DNA of 64,000 nt from Paraphoma chrysanthemicola (Eukaryota > Ascomycota > Dothideomycetes > Pleosporales > Phaeosphaeriaceae), in the NCBI GenBank assembly GCA_020744225.1, contig JAGMWG010000006.1, positions 620,001 through 684,000 on the forward strand, given 5' to 3'. Below, in pieces: positions 1 to 10,833 of the stretch. Position 1 is the stretch's first letter. Every line of letters starts with the position of its first letter. The position numbers were made by a program, and so were the translations under genes. Under the pieces are notes generated by a model. It was given only the letters and a program-made list of their open reading frames with translations, searched no databases and had not been told where the DNA came from.

Positions 1-1
1 C

Positions 2-1315
2 ACGGAACTGAGTGATGCGGAAGACGAAGAATCTGGAAGCTACTATCTCGCTGCGTGCGACCCCACCGAACGCTTCCTCGAATTAAATGCGAAACACCCG
101 CTATTGACGACACTGGTCATCCACCAGAGCAGCCAGCAGACGTCGACAGCTTTGAATTTTCGGTCGATCGTTGGGACTTTGCGCCAATTCCCAGCACTGC
201 AGAATCTTGCTATATCCGGACTCTCGGCAGGCTCATTCACGAATATGGCTTTGAATTCATTACCATCCGGCCTTCGATCACTTCGACTTGAAAATCTCCC
301 CGGGGTGAACGATACAGGCATTCAACGCTTCGCTACCTCCCACTTGGCAAGTTCGATAGAAGTCCTTGCACTCATCAACCTCGAAATGTCGAGCCTTGTC
401 ACAATTTCCAACATACTGTCCGCTCAATTCTCATGTTTGAGATACTTCTCCCTTGCACAACAACGAGCGCCAAGTCTGTCCGCACGGAATTCCATGTCTG
501 AGCTTGACTTCTCTTCGCCGAACTTACAGCACATCCATTGGGAAATTCGATCGGAGGCTGGGCCTCTGTCCACTCTCCCATCCACTTCAAGCATAGATAT
601 TCCGAAAGAAACGTCCTTCCCTTTCGCCAACACGGAGCCGATTTGCTGTCTTGCGACAGCTTTATTGGCTGAAAGCATCAAAGATGGCGCATTTCCCTCT
701 CTCCGTAGGATTCGCGTTCCTCATGATCCACAAGGCATCATCCAAGCACTTTGCAAACCGCTCGCAACCGCACTACTTCCATCCGACACAGCCATCTTAG
801 CTTCTCCTTCACACATTCCGACTCTTCTAAATCAGAATGCGCCAATCTTGTCCAAGAGCGAGGAATTGCCATTTGGCGTCCCAATGAGCCAACGTGCTGA
901 CTCTGCCATCGACTCGCCTACATCTTCGACGTACTTTTCGCAGTCAGCTCTGACGCCAGCACGCTCCCGACTTGCGGCTCAGTCCCGAATTCTAGCCGCG
1001 CGAAAAGACTCGCTAATGATTGTGCGGGTTTTCGATCCAAATGGGATTCTGCAAATTAGCAAAGTGATCAGAGGCTTCGTCGGCGATGTGAGAAGCCGTA
1101 TCACCTATGAGTTGAGAGCCGATCGGGGCAGGACGTTGGGTGGTTTGACCGATGAAGCCTCAGATCGGAATGAATGGATAACGAATATTGAAGATCTGGT
1201 GAGCGACGTGCAGACTGATGGTCGGGATCCGCGCGAGCAATCGTGGAGTAGTTGTGGTCATTCTGTCAGTGCAAGGACAGGCATGAAGTCGGTCTTGGTT
1301 GACGAGCTCTTCTGA
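2..1315 (+). CDS. LRR/F-box-like protein, 3' part (5' end outside window)
   Basis: The frame is open from the first bases of the window to a TGA at 1313-1315, so this is the C-terminal 437 residues of a longer protein. The first in-frame ORF-style start (104) is a TTG inside the open frame and is not a real start. The first third has leucine-rich repeat texture (LRSLRLENLPGVNDTGIQRF, FPALQNLAISGL), as in fungal F-box/LRR proteins. The middle is Ser/Thr/Pro-rich and probably disordered. The last 120 residues hold a basic stretch and a hydrophobic block (MIVRVFDPNGILQISKVIRG). No F-box is visible, but it would lie upstream of the window. A role as an SCF substrate receptor is only a family-based guess. 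No intron is needed in the visible part. Confidence 0.7.
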   Translation, partial: TELSDAEDEESGSYYLAACDPTERFLELNAKHPLLTTLVIHQSSQQTSTALNFRSIVGTLRQFPALQNLAISGLSAGSFTNMALNSLPSGLRSLRLENLPGVNDTGIQRFATSHLASSIEVLALINLEMSSLVTISNILSAQFSCLRYFSLAQQRAPSLSARNSMSELDFSSPNLQHIHWEIRSEAGPLSTLPSTSSIDIPKETSFPFANTEPICCLATALLAESIKDGAFPSLRRIRVPHDPQGIIQALCKPLATALLPSDTAILASPSHIPTLLNQNAPILSKSEELPFGVPMSQRADSAIDSPTSSTYFSQSALTPARSRLAAQSRILAARKDSLMIVRVFDPNGILQISKVIRGFVGDVRSRITYELRADRGRTLGGLTDEASDRNEWITNIEDLVSDVQTDGRDPREQSWSSCGHSVSARTGMKSVLVDELF

Positions 1316-3674
1316 GCATGCTCATGGATCAGAGTTACCTGGACATTATGGAGATTGGCTCGACCGTTTGAAAATACTCACTCGTTCTACTAAGAACATT
1401 TTGTAATGCTAATACATTCTTTGAGCTCTGAAGATTGCCATGAAGCCGTGTGCCGTGTACTTAGCACGAGCGCACTCCTCAGCTGCATACCTTTGCACTC
1501 CGTAATTACGGCCTGTGCTGTGATCGCAGCAACTACTTCGTGTGCGATGTGACTAGCAATTTGGAATCTTACATCAGAACACCTGTGACGGCCATCGGAC
1601 ATGCGCGCTAGAGCGCATACTTGCTCCCGGAAAACTCCTGTGAGTGGCTCGGCCAGGGTTCCGACTTTGTGAAGCAACAAATCGGAGGATGAGCTGGAAG
1701 GTGCGAAACCAGGATAATGTGGGATGATCGGCGTCTGCAGCGTGGTGTTTGCTATTTGATCTTGTTTTTGATGCCATTTCCGATGCGCATCGGCCTTGGG
1801 CAGCATGCACGACGAGGTTTTGCGCATGCGGGACGATCGCGTAACGGGGAGCCGGCAAAGACGCCTTTAGGATCAATTATGCCTGAGATTTTAGGCGGTG
1901 GAACGTTCGTCCGACGGCATCGTGATGTGTGCCACAGGTGTGCAGTGGCTTGCTTTCACAGTGGCTTGAACAAGGCACGCTATTGCCTCGGCTGGTGTTA
2001 ATTAGTCGAACCGTGGTCGCCTTGTGGTTGACTACTTCAGAGCAAAATCGCGAAATCGTCGCTTTCGTGCGATTTTATGGTGGCGTGATCCAACCAAATT
2101 CATTCTTCTTGATTGCGGGCCGCATGAAGAGACTGTCGACGATCGGGATGAGGTGCGCTGTTGGGAATTGTGTTACCAGATCTTGTACTGCACCTGCTTC
2201 TACGATGCACGAGCAACGATTGGTAATCGCAGTATACCAAAGTCTGGTACTATACAGGGAATGAGTGAAATACGCTAGTCAGTCGAGGAAACCACAAACG
2301 AGGCCGTGACACCTTTACCTCGCGTCGGGGCTTCTACTTCCGTGTTGGGCTTTTTGATCTTGGGCTCTGAGAGAAAGCAATGACATCTTCGTGACGACCC
2401 TATGCATACTAAGCCATGTCAGCAATATACTCATTGACCTTTGACTTTGTGATGTCCCTTGGGGCTTGAGCACGTTGGTCAGGTCGGTGTTGCCAATGTG
2501 CGCAGCGATGTACGGGCTGTATGATGCTGAACACCAGGGTTAAGGATGCATCGGCATGCATGGATAGGCGATGCTTCTATCAGTCTGATCGCGTACAGGA
2601 TGGAGTGGCATCGGAAGACAATGATTGGTTACATAGTCACGGCTGTCCGTAAGTCGCGAGCGGCAGAAGGGCTTACCCATATTTAGACAGCGCTGGTAGG
2701 TACTGTTCCGCGGATCTCAGAATCACTCTTCTTAAACAGCGAATCCCCATGAATCTCTACGAATCTGTAAACACACGAATTGCTTGGAGTCAGCCGGACT
2801 TCCACCGCGATTATACAGAAACCAAACTCAGAGCAGGACGGTGCACAACTCATTATTCCACCTCGACGCAGCTTCCGTTGAAACCAGGACCAACCCTCAA
2901 ACAACAAAACCGTACGACGAGCTCCATAACTTGACCATGTCCACCGTCCCCCCACTTTTTCGCAAATTCATGCTGCCCTTGTGCCAGACAGACCCGTCAC
3001 CATGCCCACAAGATGCGCTGTAAATATCTGTACTCGCCGAGATCGATCCGCGATTACCGCGCTTTATGCTGGATGCTGCACCTGCAAAGTAGAGCACTCT
3101 TGCATTGTCTAGGGAGCTTAGCTGCGTACCAACATGAGTCGCCGACCGGGGAGTGTAAGCGCAATTTGAGGTGGATACGAATAGGTAAGAGTCAACACAA
3201 TACACCGATCGCCGGTCCGGGACTCTACTTCCGGGTAGCCCTTGGCATCATACTACAACCAGCTTTGGAACACGCAGATGTGGGTACAGAACTCGAGCCA
3301 CATGAGCCGCCGCGGAAGTGGAGCGCACACCGGCTTATTCCCGCTCGTGCAAAACAGGTGATACATATTCAGCCTGATCCTCTGGAATCGCGCATTTTTC
3401 GGCGCAAGTTTTTCTATTGATTGTTGGTCTAAAATACATGCTTGCTGACTACCATTTCTAGACATCCAACGCCACCGTATCGTGCTGTCCAAACGCCTTC
3501 TAGGATGCTGTATTATCTCCTCCACGGCTACCTTCAACCGGCTAATTATGGCATGGGCTAATATCCTCTAATAAGAATTGCACGCTTACGTCCCCAGCAA
3601 AAAGTTCGCCAGGAAACCAGACGCAAACAAATGTATGCCGCTCGTCAAACTTTTTCAGGCCGCCACAAGTGCGC
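1316..3674. other. Gene-poor tract between LRR-like gene and Zn2Cys6 gene
   Basis: No recognisable gene in 2.3 kb. The longest open frames (145 codons on minus at 1390-1827, 135 codons on plus at 3013-3420) show no family motif and no convincing splice pattern. The left end is 3' flank of the LRR-like gene, the right end 3' flank of the regulator on the minus strand. Confidence 0.5.
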
Positions 3675-6234
3675 TCAAACTGGCTTGATAGGTACCACGC
3701 CTTCGAGTTGTGGAATCAACTCAAGGATTTTGGGATCGAGCGTCCAATTATTCAGGTCCGCCACGGTGCTTTCGAAGAGGGGTGTCATGCGCGTATAGCC
3801 GGCCTCAATATCCCAATAATGGCAAGCATCATCCGCATACGGCCACGTTACTCCGACCAAACCAACAAAGTGACCGACTGGATACTCCTGTGGCTGCTGG
3901 TAAAGAAGCTGTCGTAGTTGTGGCCTGAAGAACGTCAGCTACCCGTGCGATGCCTTTACGAAGAATTATGAGGACATACCAGGGGATCAAGTCAATCAAA
4001 AGGTCGTATGGGGTTAGGTCCTGCTTGCCCATTGAAGGACCCAGCCAGTCAGGGTTTGCATTCATATTCTCGACACTGGGCCAAATGAGATACTGGAGGA
4101 AGCGTTAGTTGCGATCATGTCACCAACCACACCGGGACTCACCCGCATCATCTTCGTCAACAGCCATGTTGACGCCAGCCTGACAGGAAGGGACGAGGCT
4201 GGCAAAATCTTGTTGACCGTCCGCGCGCACCATGTAGGAACAGTTTGCGTATCCTGTGGATCCACGAAGCCAAGTAGGATAGTGTCCACATCTATCTCTG
4301 CCCTGCCAAAAACTTGGCCTTCGCTCCATCCGTTCGCCAGAAGGTCTCGTTTCACCCTCCGGAAATATGTGCAATCGAAGCCAAACTTGCTCAGAGCACT
4401 AGAGGCAGCTTCAATATCGAGAGGAGGATTCATGCGTGTAACGCCATCGACTGAACTTCCCGGCAAATAATTGAGCGCGTTCTGACTGTGTTCGCGACTT
4501 CGCGACTTTGTCAGTAACATCAACGAGGCTTCATGGTCTTCGTCTCACCTCTCTGCGCGCGAGGATCCTTCATATGATGAAGCACCCATGCCAGGACCGG
4601 GATAATGCTCGCTGCTGGGAGTTCCAAACGAATCTTGTTCTTGTAGTGTGGGTGGTGGTGCCGAAGGATCCTAGCTTCGGTCAGAGAAGCTATTGCGACG
4701 AGTTGGGTTTGCTAACCTGAAGGGATTTCTTGATCTCTTCAGCCGAATGGAGAGCAAAACCATTCTTTTCCAACTCGCTCGCCCAGTTCGCCGCCTGCGC
4801 TCGATCAGGCGCCATGGCAAGCAACGAAACAATTGACTTCATGTCCTCTAGTTCTTTGGCCAACCGTCGAACATGAGCTCGCAATTGCGTCGTTGTCTTC
4901 CCGTCTTCGGCAACATCGTACACGCATGTGAGGTTCTTGGACTGGCAAGTGTTACACTTCGGTCGAACGCCATCGCACTGCGCCATTGGTTATTCCAACC
5001 CTAATTTTCAAGATACCTTCACAAACCTTCGACTTCCGCTTCCTGCAACTCTCGCATGCAATGGAAGTAATTTTACCACGAGGAGTCCGCAGAGCATAGG
5101 TGCCGGCTATGGGAGAAGAATGTTGTCCTCGAGCGTTCGCAAGGGAACCTCCCAGTCCCTGTTTGGGCGCCAGCGGAGCTTTGTGACCTGCTGGCCCGCC
5201 CGCTACCTGCGGGCGGATCACGAGGGTCGAGTGCGAGGTGTCGAGATGCAGTTGCCCGTGGGGCCCTTCCCATTCAGAGGGATCCTGGCTGGTGAGCTTG
5301 TCAGCGTGTCTCCGGTGAGGAGGTCTGCCACAAAGGCGAAAGCGACAATGCCAGAGGTCCTAACGTGGCGTCTCCTGACCAGTCCAGTTAGTGTTCGTCG
5401 ATCGGTCCAATCGAACCGATTTATGCGACATCGGTGGCTGTCCAGCAGAACCCAACACAGCGCAGTGCGAAAGTCTCCACATGCCAAAAAGATGTGTAGG
5501 TGCCAGATGCGCGACTTCGGAAGCCAACGTCATCCCGAAGATACTCGTGTGTTGCCCAGGAATTTGTCACTTCATAGCGAAGAAGTTCCGTGTAACCGCG
5601 TGGAAAATGACGCCAAAGACCTGGACCTAGACCCCTCGGTGGTTGTGGAGGCTTAGTGCCGATCCCTGCCCGTTCAAAGACGCCTGCTCAAGATTCCCGT
5701 TCTCGCCTTGGCAACTCCCGATCGAGTGTCGAATGCAGACATTTCTTTGTGTTGCGATTTCCAGAGTCGAGCGTTGGTAGGAAAAGTTGGGTGCGTAAAC
5801 TTGGAAGTGTTCGTGCCGACTCAGACCGGGTTGTGCTGTTTGTGCCGGAGTGTGTGCCGGGTTTGCGTGACCACGATATCCGACCCGACACTGCCAGGAC
5901 GAACCAGTGGGTGCAGCTCCAAAATCGCATGGTGGGATGTGGCGGTAGGACTTCCGAGGGCCATGGATGCCTCACGCCCTGTCCGCGACGAGAATAAACG
6001 AAACGAGACGTACCTTTGGAAGCCGGTGGCCTGAACGACAGCTTCTGATGCCCGACGCGCCATGCGAGGATTGGAGTCCTCCTGCGGCAGACCATCCAAA
6101 GCGTCCGGCATGCTGTTACTGCCATACCAGTAGCTCAAGCCTAGAAACACGTCAGTAGGAAGCCGACGAATGGTGTGGCGGGGCGGCTTACCTGGGGACG
6201 AATTTGCAGATGGCGAAGGCATGAGTGCAAGCAT
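3675..6234 (-). CDS. Zn2Cys6 transcription factor with DUF3425-type C-terminus, at least 7 introns
   Basis: Fungal zinc-cluster regulator. Resolved 3' exons on minus: ..5027, 4977-4717, 4670-4549, 4497-4143, 4092-3980, 3924-3675; introns of 46-55 bp, most with a CTGAC-type branch point. The first intron (4978-5026) splits the zinc cluster, and joining restores ACESCRKRKSKC / DGVRPKCNTCQSKNLTC, i.e. CX2CX6CX6CX2CX6C. A short coiled linker (LRAHVRRLAKELEDMKSIV) follows. The C-terminal half is DUF3425-like (TRMNPPLDIEAASSALSKF, TWPYADDACHYWDIEAGYTR, LFESTVADLNNWTLDPKILE). At the 5' end a clean pair of exons starts at ATG 6234 (MLALMPSPSANSSPG; intron 6141-6191; exon 2 to 6014). Open coding-like frames at about 5960-5630 and 5400-5030 probably carry the rest of the N-terminus, but those joins are not resolved. 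The 6014-6234 exons could belong to a separate short gene. Target genes unknown. Confidence 0.8.
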
Positions 6235-9200
6235 TCTTCACGGAGCAATCGATGCAAGAAGCTATATCGAAACTGAGCGACGGTTCCGTGCGAGATGTTC
6301 CGCAAGAGTCATTTAGGCGATCTGCCATGCAGCTCGGGGATTTACTCTTGTATATCGTATACTAGAGCAACAAAGTGCAGAATGTGAGAATGCAATGGCG
6401 CTTGGCTACAACCAAGACGGATTAAGGACAAGCCTTGGGCTGGGGACGGGTTTCATGAGCTCACCCACTTCAACACCAGAGCTGGTTGCACGCTGGTCGA
6501 TCTAAGGCTTTAGCGCACCAAGCAGACTGGCGGGGAAGTCGGTTAGTGGTGGACAGCAATGGCGAGCTAGGCCAGAACCGCCGCTTCCCACACAAATGTC
6601 GTCGAAGCATATGGACGCCAGCGGCCCTCCAAAAGACTTCTTCGTTATTGCCTCAAATACTTCCACGACCTCGGAAAGTGCCGATCGCAATTGTAATCCA
6701 GTGCGCCACCGGCTCATTCGAACCGCCATGTCCAGGACCGCGCAACCACCAAAGAAATGGGACGCATATGATTCTCGCAACATGAGTCCACCGATCGTCA
6801 TCCTGCACTCAAGTTGGGCAGTGATGTGTAGCAGTTAACCTTTTCGATCGTCCGACCATCACCAGCTCAACGACGTTCGAGACCTAAAGATTGACGTCCT
6901 CCCTCTCAATTGTGGGAGCCGGGCTGCATTTTACCCAGGAGTGTCAGTCAAACGATGCGCGTGTCGCTGACCAAAGCTGGCAGGACGGTAAATTAAGTAG
7001 TCGGTCCGATAGACGAAGGCTTAGCTCGCTGGTCACACTGCCGCGTTGCAGTGAGCATCCGCTATGCTTGCTGCGCAGTCTGGGAATCCAGCGCATTGCA
7101 TACATGACGTAACACGTCGATTTTCGGTGCTCACCGTACCAGAGCTCCTGTGAAAAGCCCCAAGACCATTGTGTCATTCTGCTCGTGTGCGGTCTAGTCT
7201 GAGGGCAGGAACATGATTTCCTTGCGCATAACGGTGGGTAAGAACAACAGCATTAGCAAGGACTAAATGCGCGACTAGCCACCATTCCGAACAGCCAGGG
7301 GAGCCAATCTGTACAAGCAGTTCTTTGGGCCCCCGTTTATTCCAAAACGCAAGGTCACAGTCGATAAAGGCGGGTAATAAGCGAGTACTGTTGCAAGCGA
7401 GGCTTCATCTGTGCTTCCCTTCGGTGCAACTAGCAAATTGATCCATGTCACTCATGTTGTATGAGATTCGGTTCCGACGGCGGTGCCGTCGGTTTTCGGC
7501 TTACCTAAAAACGACCCCCGAGACGTTCATCCTGACGCCTCTGCCGTGCACCGTACGACCTTCCGGACTCCCGTCGTTGTCTTCAGTGGCTAGTTGCTCT
7601 GACAATTGATATCGGGCAATCACTTTGCCGCCACACACCGCTACGCCTGAACGAGTATGTCGATCCCAAACTCTGGCAAGGGACCAGCTGATTGGACTGG
7701 CAATAACACGCCTCTTCTTCCTCGTGAACGCAATACGGTCCAGGAACAATACAGGGTCCGTTGACCTGGACTGCAGCGACTGGCTTGTGATATTTGCACA
7801 TTCCTGTATTTCTTGGCCGAATATCTGGCCGCAGCTATCACACTATCGTCAATAGTGCTGGAGCACAGCCATTATAGGAAAAACAGCCGACCTTGCAGCA
7901 AAGTGCAGCTGAGTCCAGTCACGATAGGAAGCTTGGTACCAAGAACTTGGAAGTTCAGGAACAGATCCTGTACGCATGGATTGCTGTAGATTACCAACAA
8001 ATGTTGTAAGCAACCAAGCAGTCTAGATGACACGGAAATCTTGGGATGCAAGGAATCAGCCCACTACAGGACCCTGGCCTTGGAAGGGGTAAAAGGCCGT
8101 GTACATCACCGGACCCTCTCCCCCGCATTAGATCTACATCCCGAGGTCATCTCAACCTTGCAGGAGGCGTTTAGCGAGGTCGCATAAGGTGTTATCTATA
8201 CGTGTCGTGGCGCTGTACTAGCCATTAGCATGGTGTTGTAAAAATCTACAGACACAATCTTATGCTGCTCATATTGAAGCGGGCAGACCTAGAGTATGGG
8301 ATGCTAAGCCACGACGACATATACAACATAACGCAATTACAATAAATCGCATGAGTAGATTTGCCCTGATCCGATCCCCCAACTTACTTAGCTTCAGAGT
8401 TACGCAGCATGTCACGCTCTTTAGAGCTTGGCAGAACCCGCCAGTTCAGCGAGAACTTCAAGTAGCCAAGAGTGACACCTCGCTGTTCCCTGGGCACAAG
8501 CTCGCACTGGCAGGATCCGACGTCCGTGACGGACATCCGATCCCAGCCAAGAGCTAACTTTGCCATGCACAGCTCAGCCACCACCAGAAAGGGATCTGCG
8601 CTTGTCCCTGCTGATCGGAAAGGTGGTGCCCTCAGATCGATTATCCTTGACAGCAGTTCACCGGCGCCAATCCGACTTCGTCCCGGCGAACTGGTGCCCG
8701 CCCATCAGGGTCTGCCTACAGAGACTCAGCCTCCAGTATCTTCAGCCTCGCCGACTTGCTTAAGTGGATCACATTTGCCTCCACGAACTGTCATTTCAGC
8801 CAGGAAACTGTCATCGGCGGCACATCGGTATACACCGCCAGTAGATTCGTGAAGTTCAAGTGCCACCTGGAAGCGAGACAGGCAAATGGCTGCATATTTG
8901 AACCGGGAACTGGGTATATTCGAAATACGGCATATTAGAGGCAGGGTCGGATCACCCCCTCGTGAGTCGGGAAAAACGTGACCGAGCCGACTCCCCCAAT
9001 ATTGCAGCACCACAAGCGCTTTACGCACGTACTGAAGCGAACATGTGCTGTGGGCTGCCTCGCACGTGCATAACGCATATGTCCCTGGACAAAACAAGGT
9101 TTTCGTCTCTGACGTTACACAGACGGGATCCCAGGTCGATCCGAATCCAGAACGTAGACTATTCTGCGATGCTGCTCGAAGGAGCCTAGGCTTCCCAAGG

Positions 9201-10833
9201 TTCCGATGTGGAGGAGCAACTTTGGTGGTACCCACCGGCATTCCCTCCAGCATGAACAGACTGTAGCACAGTTGTCATCGCATAGATTCCGCGATATGGA
9301 CATATCGTGTCACGCTCGTGTTACATTCCTCGGCGGATCCAATTTCTCAAGATGGGAATGTTTGTGTGTGTGCAATGGGAAAGGCAGAGTTGCGTCTTCA
9401 GTTACTGAAAAGTCAATTTCGTCTTCGGCACGATCCGCTAAAATTGAGTCTCATCAATCCGACACAGTGGAAAGCTACTTTGCGCCAACTGGCGCTAATG
9501 CGCTCATCGAAGCGTGACCAACGCCCCCATCGTACGCCCAGTCAAAGGATATATCTATTCCAGCCACATGCCCTGGCAACTACGTCGCTTGGAGTAGGCT
9601 CTGCGGGAACAAGGATTAGTGTGCTGCTTCGGCAGCCATGGATCAACAAAGTTTCTTGGTCTTTTCCTCGGCTACTTGTTTAGTAGGCGGCAGTGAGCAA
9701 TGACAATCGACAGTATTGGCGCATCGTAAGTTGGATCTGCACGGCTGCACTTGCATGATTGACCACGCATCGGAGAAGTGGGCAAAGTGATTCCTGGTAT
9801 CCACTTTGACTAGTCGTACGAGAATACCAACGACGTTAGTTGGAGCCCGGTGGGATAGGTAGTGGATCTCGTGTCCCGATATTCATCGGACTCTATGTCG
9901 GCAACTCACTCGTATCACTGCTTGGAACGGTCGCGACATACGGGTTGCTTGTGTACTCAAGCTACACCGATCACCCACCGGCGCCTCTCAACATCTGTCG
10001 TAACCGGATCGATGCAACCGTCATGCGCCGCCAACTAATTCTTTCGTCTCTTCCTGATGTCATGGCGCATTATCTTCTGGTGATAACCGCTGCCAACCAC
10101 GACGCGCAAATGTTGTTGGCAAGTTTTGATCACTTGTAACATTCTTCGAATCACTCGACGGCAATGCTCCGCTGATTATAGTACCTTCCGTGACGACAAG
10201 TTAGACTGTGCAGTTGAGCGTCAACCCGTTTATCGCGTCTCGAAGGAAATATGAACGGCTATCGGCGCAATGGCTTGCATTGATCGGTGTGTCTAGCATT
10301 CGTGGTTGCAGGTGGAGTTCAGGGGTCTCGGGATCTTCTGCACAGTAGGCGGTCAAGCTATGGCTAGCAAGGACATAGCCAGCCGAGCTTCACTCAAAGT
10401 TGAGTCCTATATCAGTCCGATCAAATCGCCAAAGCACTTCCGGATTCGCACCCGTGGAAGGTTGGGATTCGAGTTGAGTGAATGTCAAAACCACGTGACA
10501 TTGTGCCAAGATGGCTCTTGGCAAAAGCTCTGACTTCACCGTCGCGCTTTCCCCACTAGAAATGCACCACGGTCGCGACACCAAAAATTGTCGCGAGACT
10601 CTTGCTGCGGTATCAACTCGTCGCATCCCATTGCGATTGCACTTGTCACTCTCTTCTCTGCGTGCTCCCTTGCCCCCTCAGACGCTGCTTCTGTTGGGCA
10701 AGTCGGTCGAGCGCCTCTAGCTCCTGGGACACAGTCAGTGATAGAGACATTCCAACAAGTCCACAACAAGAAGCACGCTGACGCCCAGAATACAACATCT
10801 GGCTTTGCAGAATAGAAAGGGAAAGTAGGCGAC
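6235..10833. other. 4.6-kb gene-poor tract
   Basis: I see no gene here that I can support. Open frames up to 175 codons (minus, 8726-9253) and 126 codons (plus, 8472-8852) lack family motifs and paired splice signals. The left end is the promoter side of the Zn2Cys6 gene, the right end that of the kinase gene. A perfect 8-bp stem with a 3-nt loop lies at 7474-7492. No terminal inverted repeats or transposase-like frames were noticed. Confidence 0.5.

Noticed and set aside
1390..1827. 145-codon minus-strand ORF as a gene
   Set aside because: No motif, no splice partners, and overlaps another minus frame of similar length.
8472..8852. 126-codon plus-strand ORF
   Set aside because: Overlaps other frames, lacks motifs and has no promoter or splice context.
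8726..9253. 175-codon minus-strand ORF as a gene
   Set aside because: No family motif, unremarkable composition and overlapping open frames on the other strand; chance length at this GC content.
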